Assembly (NCBI GenBank): GCA_024398935.1
Contig: JAKSIH010000027.1
Span: 1-40,124, forward strand
Source of the DNA: Fibrobacter sp.
GTDB taxonomy: Bacteria > Fibrobacterota > Fibrobacteria > Fibrobacterales > Fibrobacteraceae
DNA length: 40,124 nt
Direction: 5' to 3'
This document shows, piece by piece, positions 8,179-15,063 of this stretch; within the stretch, counting starts at the first letter, position 1, and the number at the start of each line of letters is the position of its first letter. The notes under the pieces are model-generated. The model was not told the origin of the DNA, searched no databases, and was given only the letters and a program-made list of their open reading frames with translations. A program made the position numbers and the translations under genes.

Positions 8179-8745
8179 ATGGGTACTGTAAGCACCAACG
8201 AATTCCGTAAGAAGCTCAAGATCATGGTTGATGGTCAGCCGTATGAAATCATTGAAAACCAGTTCGTGAAGCCGGGTAAGGGCCAGGCTTTCAACCGCGT
8301 TCGTATCAAGAACCTGGTTACCGGCCGTACTCTCGAACGTACCTGGAAGAGCGGTGACACTGTTGAAGAAGCAGACGTTACTTATGGCGAAATGACCTAC
8401 AGCTACAATGACGGTGCCAACTGGTACTTCATGGATGGCGAAACCATGGAAATGGTTGAAATTCCTAAGGAAGCTCTCAACGGCGCAGAAATGTGGCTCC
8501 TCGACGGTGCTACCGTTGAAGTGACCTGGTGGGATGGAAAGGCTATCGAAGTCATTCCGCCGACCTTCGTCGACCTCATGATCATTGACGCTCCTCCGGC
8601 TGTCCAGGGCAACACCAGCGGTAACGTTCTCCGTGAATGCACCGTTGAAACTGGCGCTAAGGTGATGATTCCGCTGTTCATCGAGAACAACACCAAGATC
8701 CGCGTCGATACTCGCGACGGCTCTTATCTTGAAAGAGCTAAGTAA
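8179..8745 (+). CDS. efp: Elongation factor P
   Basis: A full-length 188-residue EF-P, which binds between the ribosomal P and E sites and relieves stalling at polyproline stretches. The modification loop is clear: VKPGKGQAF, with the modified lysine at residue 34, and a KOW-like N-terminal domain before two OB-fold domains. The C-terminal signature (NTKIRVDTRDGSYLERA) is intact. An AGAGGA ribosome site precedes the ATG. The divergent KamA/EpmB-type gene suggests beta-lysylation of Lys34. Strong terminator-like hairpins follow the gene. Confidence 0.97.
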   Translation: MGTVSTNEFRKKLKIMVDGQPYEIIENQFVKPGKGQAFNRVRIKNLVTGRTLERTWKSGDTVEEADVTYGEMTYSYNDGANWYFMDGETMEMVEIPKEALNGAEMWLLDGATVEVTWWDGKAIEVIPPTFVDLMIIDAPPAVQGNTSGNVLRECTVETGAKVMIPLFIENNTKIRVDTRDGSYLERAK

Positions 8746-8817
8746 TTCGTCCGGATAAGAACGTGTGACTACTTAGCTCTTACGCTGGATAGGAACGCGT
8801 ACTTGAAGGATGAATCA

Positions 8818-8853
8818 AAAAAAGTCCCGCGGTGATGAACCGGGGGCTTTTTT
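8818..8853 (+). terminator. Terminator-like hairpin 1 (after efp)
   Basis: An A-run and GTCCCG pair with CGGGGGC and a T-run around a short loop. It is the first hairpin after efp and probably its main terminator. Confidence 0.7.
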
Positions 8854-8923
8854 GTTGAGTACGTCCGGTCACTTTGCGCTAACGCGGGGTGAACAGAGCG
8901 TACTTTCTGGTTGAATTTGGAAG

Positions 8924-8948
8924 AGCCTGGTTTTATGCCAGGCTTTTT
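8924..8948 (+). terminator. Terminator-like hairpin 2
   Basis: AGCCTGG pairs with CCAGGCT around a 7-base loop, followed by five T. It closes the second repeat unit. Confidence 0.65.
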
Positions 8949-8998
8949 CACTTGGCACTTTGTCAGGTGAGGAACGCATACTTGAAAGAATGTTTAGG

Positions 8999-9029
8999 GA
9001 AAGTCTGGCGAAAGCTGGGCTTTCTTTTT
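8999..9029 (+). terminator. Terminator-like hairpin 3
   Basis: An 11-bp stem with G-T pairs (GAAAGTCTGGC with GCTGGGCTTTC) and a GAAA tetraloop, followed by five T. It closes the third repeat unit. Confidence 0.65.
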
Positions 9030-9030
9030 A

Positions 9031-9046
9031 TCGGAATAGCGAGATT
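9031..9046. repeat. Partial copy of the tRNA-Pro 3' end
   Basis: Sixteen bases identical to 9495-9510, the acceptor-stem 3' strand and part of the T-arm of the tRNA-Pro gene. This looks like a duplicated tRNA end, as left by site-specific integration or by local recombination. Confidence 0.6.
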
Positions 9047-9147
9047 GACTAAACATTCACTTCGTTTCATGTTTAGCCCTTCGGGTTAAGCCTAACGGCT
9101 TAATCTCAAATTTGCCCATTGTTCGCTTCGCTCTCGGGGCAAATTGG

Positions 9148-9196
9148 TCGAACTCACTAAGTCCGCGGTGGAACTTTGCGAGATGGACGCCTTCGG
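9148..9196. repeat. 49-bp direct repeat, copy 1
   Basis: Identical by eye to 9296-9344. It starts with the T-arm-like TCGAACTCAC and ends in GACGCCTTCGG. Confidence 0.85.
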
Positions 9197-9295
9197 AGAA
9201 CTTGCGCGAGATGAGGCTACTTCGTAGCCTCTGCGGCTGCGCCTCGGCAATGCCGGTGAGCGAGCTCCCCGGCGCTGCGCTCGGCTTGCACGCAG

Positions 9296-9344
9296 TCGAA
9301 CTCACTAAGTCCGCGGTGGAACTTTGCGAGATGGACGCCTTCGG
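9296..9344. repeat. 49-bp direct repeat, copy 2
   Basis: Second copy, 148 bp after the first. Two copies only and no regular spacing, so not a CRISPR array. Confidence 0.85.
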
Positions 9345-9460
9345 CGTCACCGGCTGCGGTTCGGTCATGGAAAAATGCGAGCATTTTTCCGCGACACTCA
9401 CCTTGCACGGTACTCGAACTCACTTCGTGAGTTCTTGCCATCCCGCTTGCACACGAGAAA

Positions 9461-9489
9461 CAAAAAAGACGCCGAAAAGGCGTCTTTTT
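9461..9489 (-). terminator. Terminator of tRNA-Pro
   Basis: AAAAAGACGCC pairs with GGCGTCTTTTT around a short loop, immediately beyond the 3' end of the leftward tRNA gene. The hairpin is symmetric and could act on both strands. Confidence 0.75.
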
Positions 9490-9494
9490 GTTTC

Positions 9495-9568
9495 TCGGAA
9501 TAGCGAGATTCGAACTCACGACCTCTTGCTCCCGAAGCAAGCGCTCTACCAGACTGAGCTATATTCCG
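9495..9568 (-). tRNA. tRNA-Pro (anticodon CGG)
   Basis: A complete cloverleaf on the minus strand: acceptor CGGAATA/TATTCCG, D-stem GCTC/GAGC, anticodon stem CTTGC/GCAAG with loop TTCGGGA giving anticodon CGG, T-stem GTGAG/CTCGC with loop TTCGAAT, and discriminator A. CCA is not encoded. It reads proline CCG codons. It stands next to efp, whose product assists proline-rich translation; the link may be coincidental. Confidence 0.93.
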
Positions 9569-9661
9569 TTTTTGTGAGACCAATTATAGATAAAAAGTGG
9601 TCTTTTTTAAAGGGGGGGAGGAACAAAAAAGTGAAAAATTTTGTTTTTTACCTTGTTTACC

Positions 9662-10141
9662 CTATTTCTTTACTTTGGGTTTTCCTTTGGAGTTGAGCTT
9701 GGGGGCGGGTTTGCCCAGTTTCATGATGCTGGAACCGGCATTGTCGGGTTCGACTTTGTAGAGGGTGATGCGGTTGCTCCATTCGGAGCGGACTTTTCGG
9801 TCGATGATATGCTTGACATTGCCGTATTCGGGATTTCCGCCACCGTGGATGACGCGGAGAACGCTGAGGCCTGCAATCATCAGGTCGTCGATGCGGCGTT
9901 CTACGGCAACGGCTGCTTCGTCGGAGGTCATGCCGTGAAGATCGATTTCGTCTTCGGGGACGGGCAGGTCCCAGCTGGAGGGGCTGCGACGCATTTTCTT
10001 ACCGCGGGGGCCGCGGGTCTGGGGGCGTGCAGCGGCCTCGGCTTCTTCGATTTGCTGGCGAGCCAAGTCCTTGTCTTCCATACGGTGGTTCATGATCCAT
10101 TCCAGTTGGAAGCGTTCTTCTTCGTTTAGTTCTGTGCCCAT
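9662..10141 (-). CDS. Smr-domain protein
   Basis: A 159-residue protein with a C-terminal Smr (small MutS-related) domain. The motifs are DLHGM around residue 68, then VIHGGGN around 98, and a late NAGSSIMKL that stands in place of the usual GGxGAT block. The N-terminal 60 residues are charged and rich in Arg, Glu and Ala. Stand-alone Smr proteins are nucleases or nucleic-acid binders, some acting on stalled ribosomes or RNA; the substrate here is unknown. It is transcribed leftward toward tRNA-Pro and is divergent from the ABC transporter operon. Confidence 0.82.
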   Translation of the reverse strand: MGTELNEEERFQLEWIMNHRMEDKDLARQQIEEAEAAARPQTRGPRGKKMRRSPSSWDLPVPEDEIDLHGMTSDEAAVAVERRIDDLMIAGLSVLRVIHGGGNPEYGNVKHIIDRKVRSEWSNRITLYKVEPDNAGSSIMKLGKPAPKLNSKGKPKVKK

Positions 10142-10197
10142 GGTTTCTTTTTCTGGCTTTGTTATTTTTGCGGGCTAATTTAGAAAAAACGACGGTT

Positions 10198-10225
10198 TTG
10201 ACCAATGAACTTTCTTGTATATACT
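10198..10225 (+). promoter_or_regulatory. Sigma70-type promoter of the amino-acid transporter operon
   Basis: TTGACC at 10198-10203, a 16-base spacer, and TATACT at 10220-10225. The predicted leader is about 30 bases, with AGGAA at 10251-10255 as ribosome site for the ATG at 10263. Confidence 0.55.
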
Positions 10226-10262
10226 TATATTTCACTCCATATTTTTCAATAGGAATCGAAAC

Positions 10263-12485
10263 ATGGTTCGTATCATTTTTAAGATGGTTGTGGCTGTTGC
10301 CTTGGCGCTCTCCGCTATGGTCTTTGTGGGCTGTAATGAAAGCGATCCTTTGGCAAACAAGGTCCACAAGGTCAGTGACTTGGGCAAGAAGAAGGTTGGT
10401 GTGCAGATTGGCAACACCGCCGACATTTATGCTTCTGAATATGGTGGCGATACCGCAAAGATCGATGTGGAACGCTACACCAAGTTGGCTGATGCGGTTC
10501 AGGCTCTGAAGCAGGGTAAGATTGACGCGGTGCTTCTGGATGACCAGCCGGCGATTTACTTCGTGAAGCAGAATCCGACCCTTCGCGTGCTGGACGAAGC
10601 CTTCGTGGAAGAAACTTATGCAGGTGTCATTGCCAAGGGTAACGAAGGTCTCTTGGATACCTTCAATCTGGTGCTGAAGGAAATGCACGAGAATGGCATT
10701 TTCGATTCCTTGATGAACACTTACATCAATGGCACCGGCTCTTACCATTATGCTCAGAAGGTGAAGGAAGGGCCTCATCTGGTGCTGGCCACCAATGCTC
10801 AGTTCCCGCCTTACGAATATCATGAAGGTGAATTCATCGTTGGCTTGGAAATCGAACTGGCTTACTACCTGGCCGATAAGATGGGCCGCGTGCTGGAAAT
10901 CCAGGACATTGAATTTGACGCCGTGATTAACGCCGTAAGCTCCGGCAAGGCAGACCTTGGCCTTTCTGGCTTTACCGTTACGGAAGAGCGCAAGAAGTCC
11001 ATCAACTTCACCGACAAGCTGGTGGATAACAAGGTTGTAATCATGGTTCGCAGCGATATTAAACCTAGCGAACTAGACAACAAGGTTTTTACTGTTAGCG
11101 ATCTTGGTCATAAAAAGGTGGGTGTGCAGATTGGCAACACCGCCGACATTTATGCCTCTGAATATGGTGGCGATACCGCAAAGATCGATGTGGAACGCTA
11201 CACCAAGTTGGCTGATGCGGTTCAGGCTCTGAAGCAGGGTAAGATTGACGCGGTGCTTCTGGATGACCAGCCGGCGATTTACTTCGTGAAGCAGAATCCG
11301 ACCCTTCGCGTGCTGGACGAAGCCTTCGTGGAAGAAACTTATGCAGGTGTCATTGCCAAGGGTAACGAAGGTCTCTTGGATACCTTCAATCTGGTGCTGA
11401 AGGAAATGCACGAGAATGGCATTTTCGATTCCTTGATGAACACTTACATCAATGGCACCGGCTCTTACCATTATGCTCAGAAGGTGAAGGAAGGGCCTCA
11501 TCTGGTGCTGGCCACCAATGCTCAGTTCCCGCCTTACGAATATCATGAAGGTGAATTCATCGTTGGCTTGGAAATCGAACTAGCTTACTACTTGGCCGAC
11601 AAGATGGGTCGTGTGCTGGAAATTCAGGATATTGAATTTGATGCTGTTATAAATGCGGTAAGTTCCGGCAAGGCGGACCTTGGCTTGTCTGGCTTTACCG
11701 TTACCGAAGAACGCAAGAAGTCCATCAACTTCACCGACAAGCTGGTGGATAACCGCGTGGTGATTTTGGTTCGCACCGGAGAAAAGGAAGCTTCCGCCGA
11801 GACTTTCACCGAAAAGTTCCACAAGAATTTCATCAAGGATAACCGCTGGAAGTACATTGCCGAAGGTCTTCGCAATACTTTGATTATTGCGGTTTGCGCC
11901 GCATTGCTGGGCATTGTCATCGGCTTTTTGGTGGCCATGGTCCGCGTGAATCATGAGTTCAACGGAAAGTACAAGATTGCCAACTGGGTCTGCAAGGCTT
12001 ACCTGGCGGTAATCCGCGGAACTCCGATGATGGTCCAGCTGTTGATCATCTACTACATTGTTTTCTCTTCTGTGAATATCAATAAGTTGCTGGTGGCAAT
12101 CATCGCTTTCGGTATTAACTCCGGCGCCTACGTTTCTGAAATTATCCGCGGTGGCATCAAGGCTGTGGATCCGGGGCAGATTGAAGCTGGTCGCAGTCTT
12201 GGCCTGAAGTTCAGGACGGTGATGCTCCATGTGGTTTATCCCCAGGCTTTCAAGAATTCCTTGCCGGCGTTGACCAACGAGTTTATTTCTCTCATCAAGG
12301 AAACGTCCATTTGCGGCTACATCGGCTTGACTGACTTGACCCGCGGTGGCGACATTATCCGAAGCTTGACTTACGAGGCCATGTTCCCGCTGTTGTCTGT
12401 GGCTGTGGTTTACTTTATCATTGTGGCAGGGCTTTCCACTTGCGTGGCTCGCCTTGAAAAACGTTTGAAGAAGAACGAGCGCTAG
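10263..12485 (+). CDS. Polar amino-acid ABC importer: duplicated binding domains fused to permease
   Basis: A 740-residue fusion. Residues 1-24 are a lipoprotein-like signal (lipobox FVGC). Two near-identical 220-residue blocks follow (about 37-256 and 278-497), each of the SBP_bac_3 family. The permease (about 535-740) is HisM/GlnP-like, with several membrane helices and the EAA loop (EAGRSLGLKF). In normal SBP_3 proteins the lobe with FPPYEY and TVTEERKKS comes first, and the GVQIGNTADIYA lobe second. Here the order is second-first-second-first, so only the middle pair is canonical. Solute is probably a polar amino acid. The ATPase gene follows 12 bases later. SBP-permease fusions are known in this family; the permuted duplication is unusual. 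Confidence 0.88.
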   Translation: MVRIIFKMVVAVALALSAMVFVGCNESDPLANKVHKVSDLGKKKVGVQIGNTADIYASEYGGDTAKIDVERYTKLADAVQALKQGKIDAVLLDDQPAIYFVKQNPTLRVLDEAFVEETYAGVIAKGNEGLLDTFNLVLKEMHENGIFDSLMNTYINGTGSYHYAQKVKEGPHLVLATNAQFPPYEYHEGEFIVGLEIELAYYLADKMGRVLEIQDIEFDAVINAVSSGKADLGLSGFTVTEERKKSINFTDKLVDNKVVIMVRSDIKPSELDNKVFTVSDLGHKKVGVQIGNTADIYASEYGGDTAKIDVERYTKLADAVQALKQGKIDAVLLDDQPAIYFVKQNPTLRVLDEAFVEETYAGVIAKGNEGLLDTFNLVLKEMHENGIFDSLMNTYINGTGSYHYAQKVKEGPHLVLATNAQFPPYEYHEGEFIVGLEIELAYYLADKMGRVLEIQDIEFDAVINAVSSGKADLGLSGFTVTEERKKSINFTDKLVDNRVVILVRTGEKEASAETFTEKFHKNFIKDNRWKYIAEGLRNTLIIAVCAALLGIVIGFLVAMVRVNHEFNGKYKIANWVCKAYLAVIRGTPMMVQLLIIYYIVFSSVNINKLLVAIIAFGINSGAYVSEIIRGGIKAVDPGQIEAGRSLGLKFRTVMLHVVYPQAFKNSLPALTNEFISLIKETSICGYIGLTDLTRGGDIIRSLTYEAMFPLLSVAVVYFIIVAGLSTCVARLEKRLKKNER
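10371..11030 (+). repeat. Binding-domain repeat, copy 1
   Basis: Aligns to 11094-11753 at an offset of 723 bp. From 10398 to 10858 I see one mismatch (10433 T against 11156 C). From 10859 on there are about 19 mismatches in 172 bp, all synonymous. Confidence 0.9.
11094..11753 (+). repeat. Binding-domain repeat, copy 2
   Basis: Second in-frame copy of the 220-codon block. Its encoded protein is nearly identical to copy 1; the DNA differs mainly in the 3' quarter. Confidence 0.9.
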
Positions 12486-12497
12486 GAGGAAACGGTT

Positions 12498-13238
12498 ATG
12501 GCAAAAGAAGTAATGATTCAGGTGAAGAACCTTTGCAAGTCCTACGGCGACAAGCAGATTTTGAAGAACATTGATGCGGAGTTCCACAAGGGAGACGTGG
12601 TGGCCATTATCGGACCTTCGGGTTGCGGCAAGTCCACGTTTCTGCGCCAGCTGAATTTGCTGGAAAAGCCCACCAGCGGCGATATCCTGCTGGATGGCAA
12701 AAGCATTCTGGACAAGAAGGTTTCCAAGCCCACGATCCGTGCCCGCGTGGGAATGGTGTTCCAGCAGTTCAATTTGTTCAAGAATATGACTGCCCTTGAA
12801 AACATTATGTTCGCTCCCGTAAAGCTGGGTATGATGACGAAGGCTGAAGGTGAAAAGCGCGCCAAGGAACTTTTGGAACGTGTGGGCTTGGCTGACCGAG
12901 CTGACCACTATCCTGCTCAGCTTTCGGGTGGTCAGCAGCAGCGTGTGGCCATTGCCCGCGCCGCCGCCATGAATCCCGAGGCAATCTTGTTTGACGAACC
13001 TACTAGCGCCTTGGACCCTGAAATGGTGGGCGAAGTCCTGAAGATTATGAAGGATTTGGCTCAGTCTGGCATGACCATGCTGGTGGTGACCCACGAAATG
13101 GGCTTTGCCCGTGAAGTGGCAAACCGCGTGCTGTTCTTTGCCGATGGCGTCATCAAGGAACAGGGTACTCCTGAGGAAATCTTCGACCATCCCAAGGACC
13201 AGCGCCTGAAGGATTTCCTGGCTGCGATCAAGAAGTAG
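12498..13238 (+). CDS. Polar amino-acid ABC importer ATPase
   Basis: A 246-residue ATPase of the GlnQ/HisP type that powers the permease encoded just upstream. Visible motifs are Walker A (GPSGCGKST, about residue 38), Q-loop (FQQFNLF), signature (LSGGQQQR, about 139), Walker B ([12 protein letters not shown]) and the switch histidine (VTHEMGFA). Length is normal. An AGGAGG ribosome site precedes the ATG, which lies 12 bases after the permease stop, so the two form an operon. All catalytic residues are present. Confidence 0.95.
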   Translation: MAKEVMIQVKNLCKSYGDKQILKNIDAEFHKGDVVAIIGPSGCGKSTFLRQLNLLEKPTSGDILLDGKSILDKKVSKPTIRARVGMVFQQFNLFKNMTALENIMFAPVKLGMMTKAEGEKRAKELLERVGLADRADHYPAQLSGGQQQRVAIARAAAMNPEAILFDEPTSALDPEMVGEVLKIMKDLAQSGMTMLVVTHEMGFAREVANRVLFFADGVIKEQGTPEEIFDHPKDQRLKDFLAAIKK

Positions 13239-13273
13239 ATGCTGAAAATTATTGAAATGATGAGGACCGAAAC

Positions 13274-14983
13274 ATGAGCAAGTCTGTGCATTGTTTGCTG
13301 TTCGTTTTGGCTTTGTTAACTGCGGTGCCTGCTTTTGCAACGACTTATGTGGCTGTGGTGGAAACTGCTGCGGAGAATGGCGTAATTGGACGCTCTGAAA
13401 GGATGTTCCTAACGGATAAGCTGAGAGAGCGAGCAAAGAAAGTGTTACCCGAGTATATGGATTACGTCATCATGACTCGCGAAAATATCCAGCAGATGCT
13501 GCCGCCGGGAAAAAAGATTGAGGACTGTGAAGGTGAATGCCTGGTGGAAACCGGCAAGAACATCAACGCTCACTACATTGCCCAGGCCCGCGTGGGAAAA
13601 TTCGGCAAACAGTTGACCTTGACCGTTGAACTTTACGAGACTAGAGGGAATAATCTGGTGGGCAGCTTTACCGCCATGAGTGAAGATGCTCTGCAACTTT
13701 TGAAGGAGATTGAACGGCAGGCCGATGGCATGTTTGCAACCATTGCTGGAGGGAACTTTGGCTTGTACACTGGTGGCGGTGCTGATGGATTCGAAGGCGT
13801 TAACATGGGCGGCAGCGGTTACAAGGCTAGTGGCGCCAAGAGTTACATCGTAAGCATAAACAGCAACCCGGCAGGGGCCGTGTTCAGTGTGGATGGCCGC
13901 CCCGATGCGGATTGTAACAGGACTCCTTGCGATATAACCCTGAAGGAAGGTGACCACCGAATCAGTTTTGGGCTGAAGATGTACTTTGAAAAGGATACTG
14001 TTGTTGATGTATTGCAACCTGGGCAGAAACTGATCGCGAAACTGAATCCGAATTTTGGTGAACTGACGCTGAAGCCTCAGTTGCAACGTGGTGTGGGAAG
14101 TGCAAGCGATCTTGGCTTTATAATTGACGGAAACAAGGTGGCGGGGGAGAAGTTTCGACTGGCTCCGGGCAGACACAGTGTAACCATCAGCCATGAATGC
14201 TACGAAATGGCTAGCTTCAACGTGAACATCAACATCGGCAGCGACCTTGTGTTTGATAAGCCCCTGGCGGCTCGTACCGGTGGCCTGCAACTGGACGTGG
14301 TGGAAAAGGGTAAGCCCAAGGCGTTACCTGTATTCGTGAACGGCACCCGCATGGGAGAGACGCCCTTCCTGGAAACGGTGTCGGTATGCTCCAAGGTGGA
14401 ACTCGGCGACGGTCGCGAACAAGTGCCCGTGAAGTTGAAGGCCAATGAGACCGTTGCCTATAAGTACGAACTTGGAACAAGTTCCTCCTTCACCGATTCC
14501 CGCGATGGTCAGACTTACAGGGCCGTGAAGATGGGTAAACAGACTTGGATGGCCCAGAACTTGAATTACAAGACGAACGACAGCTACTGTTATAATGACA
14601 AAGAGGGCATGTGCAAAAAATTTGGTCGCTTGTACAAATGGAATGCCGCCAAAAACGCCTGTCCCAGCGGCTGGCACTTGCCCAGTGATAAAGAGTGGGA
14701 TACGCTATGGAATACAGTAGGAGGAATCAACTTCGCCGGTACGAAGCTGAAGTCCAAGAGTATGAAAGGCTCTGATTCCTTCGACTTCGCTGTTCTGCCG
14801 TCAGGCTACCGCACGTATGGTGGCAGTTTCACCAACAAAGGCGAAGAAGCTCGCTTCTGGAATTCATCAGTGTTCAGTCGTGATCAAGCGCACTACTGGG
14901 GTTTCTTCAACAACAGCAGCTACGTGTACAGGAGCTCCGGCGATAAGGATATCGGCCTCTCGGTTCGTTGTCTCAAGAACTAG
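13274..14983 (+). CDS. Exported protein with PEGA-like and FISUMP domains
   Basis: A 569-residue exported protein. A signal peptide (about 1-22, ending VPAFA) is followed by an alpha/beta region to about residue 160 that resembles the N-terminal domain of TolB/CsgG-like proteins (YIAQARVGKFGKQLTLTVELYE). Next is a PEGA-like beta domain (INSNPAGAVFSVDGRPD, CDITLKEGDHRISF) and further beta repeats, then a FISUMP domain from about 403 to the end (DSRDGQTYRAVKMGKQTWMA, GRLYKWNAAKNACPSGWHLP, GLSVRCLKN). It starts 35 bases after the ATPase gene but has no evident transport role. Function is unknown; PEGA domains are usually surface modules. Confidence 0.8.
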   Translation: MSKSVHCLLFVLALLTAVPAFATTYVAVVETAAENGVIGRSERMFLTDKLRERAKKVLPEYMDYVIMTRENIQQMLPPGKKIEDCEGECLVETGKNINAHYIAQARVGKFGKQLTLTVELYETRGNNLVGSFTAMSEDALQLLKEIERQADGMFATIAGGNFGLYTGGGADGFEGVNMGGSGYKASGAKSYIVSINSNPAGAVFSVDGRPDADCNRTPCDITLKEGDHRISFGLKMYFEKDTVVDVLQPGQKLIAKLNPNFGELTLKPQLQRGVGSASDLGFIIDGNKVAGEKFRLAPGRHSVTISHECYEMASFNVNINIGSDLVFDKPLAARTGGLQLDVVEKGKPKALPVFVNGTRMGETPFLETVSVCSKVELGDGREQVPVKLKANETVAYKYELGTSSSFTDSRDGQTYRAVKMGKQTWMAQNLNYKTNDSYCYNDKEGMCKKFGRLYKWNAAKNACPSGWHLPSDKEWDTLWNTVGGINFAGTKLKSKSMKGSDSFDFAVLPSGYRTYGGSFTNKGEEARFWNSSVFSRDQAHYWGFFNNSSYVYRSSGDKDIGLSVRCLKN

Positions 14984-15017
14984 GGGTCGCATTAACGCCT
15001 CCTAGTGTCAAACGTAA

Positions 15018-15043
15018 AAAGGCTAGGTTTTAACCTAGCCTTT
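15018..15043. terminator. Bidirectional terminator between convergent genes
   Basis: A perfect 12-bp stem (AAAGGCTAGGTT with AACCTAGCCTTT) around TT, flanked by A and T tracts. It lies between the PEGA/FISUMP gene and the M6 protease gene. Confidence 0.8.
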
Positions 15044-15063
15044 GCTGTTTACAATAGTTCTCG

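Larger units (their letters stand above)
8768..8986 (+). repeat. Three diverged tandem repeat units downstream of efp
   Basis: Three related blocks of about 37-41 bases at 8768-8808, 8870-8906 and 8949-8986. They share a pattern running roughly CACTT, GC, CT, ACGC, GG, GAACGC and GTACTTGAA. Each is followed within 8-17 bases by its own GC-rich hairpin with a T-run. The sequences of the hairpins differ while the blocks before them are related, so this is a repeated unit plus terminator and not one long repeat. No open frame fits it. Confidence 0.55.
9083..9435. repeat. Mosaic of short hairpins with TTC loops
   Basis: The stretch is packed with short inverted repeats, many with a TTC loop: AACTCAC/GTGAGTT, GAGGCTAC/GTAGCCTC, GACGCC/GGCGTC, and a longer AATTTGCCC/GGGCAAATT stem. 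Fragments reading TCGAACTCAC, the T-arm complement of the nearby tRNA-Pro, occur at 9148, 9296 and about 9414. Frames crossing it translate to low-complexity protein and are not believable genes. Confidence 0.5.

Noticed and set aside
9148..9344. Possible CRISPR-like direct repeats
   Set aside because: Only two copies, irregular context, no regular spacers and no cas genes.
9112..9696. Open frame of 194 codons across the repeat region
   Set aside because: It runs through repeats and the tRNA gene, and translates repeats into low-complexity sequence.
10371..11753. Assembly artefact as the sole explanation of the duplicated binding domain
   Set aside because: The 3' quarter of the copies differs at about 19 synonymous positions and the copies have different flanks, which an assembly error would not produce. 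Long-read confirmation is still worthwhile.
11580..13436. Long open frame (618 codons) on the minus strand
   Set aside because: It is antisense to the permease and ATPase genes, has a His/Gln-rich composition typical of codon shadows, and shows no motif.
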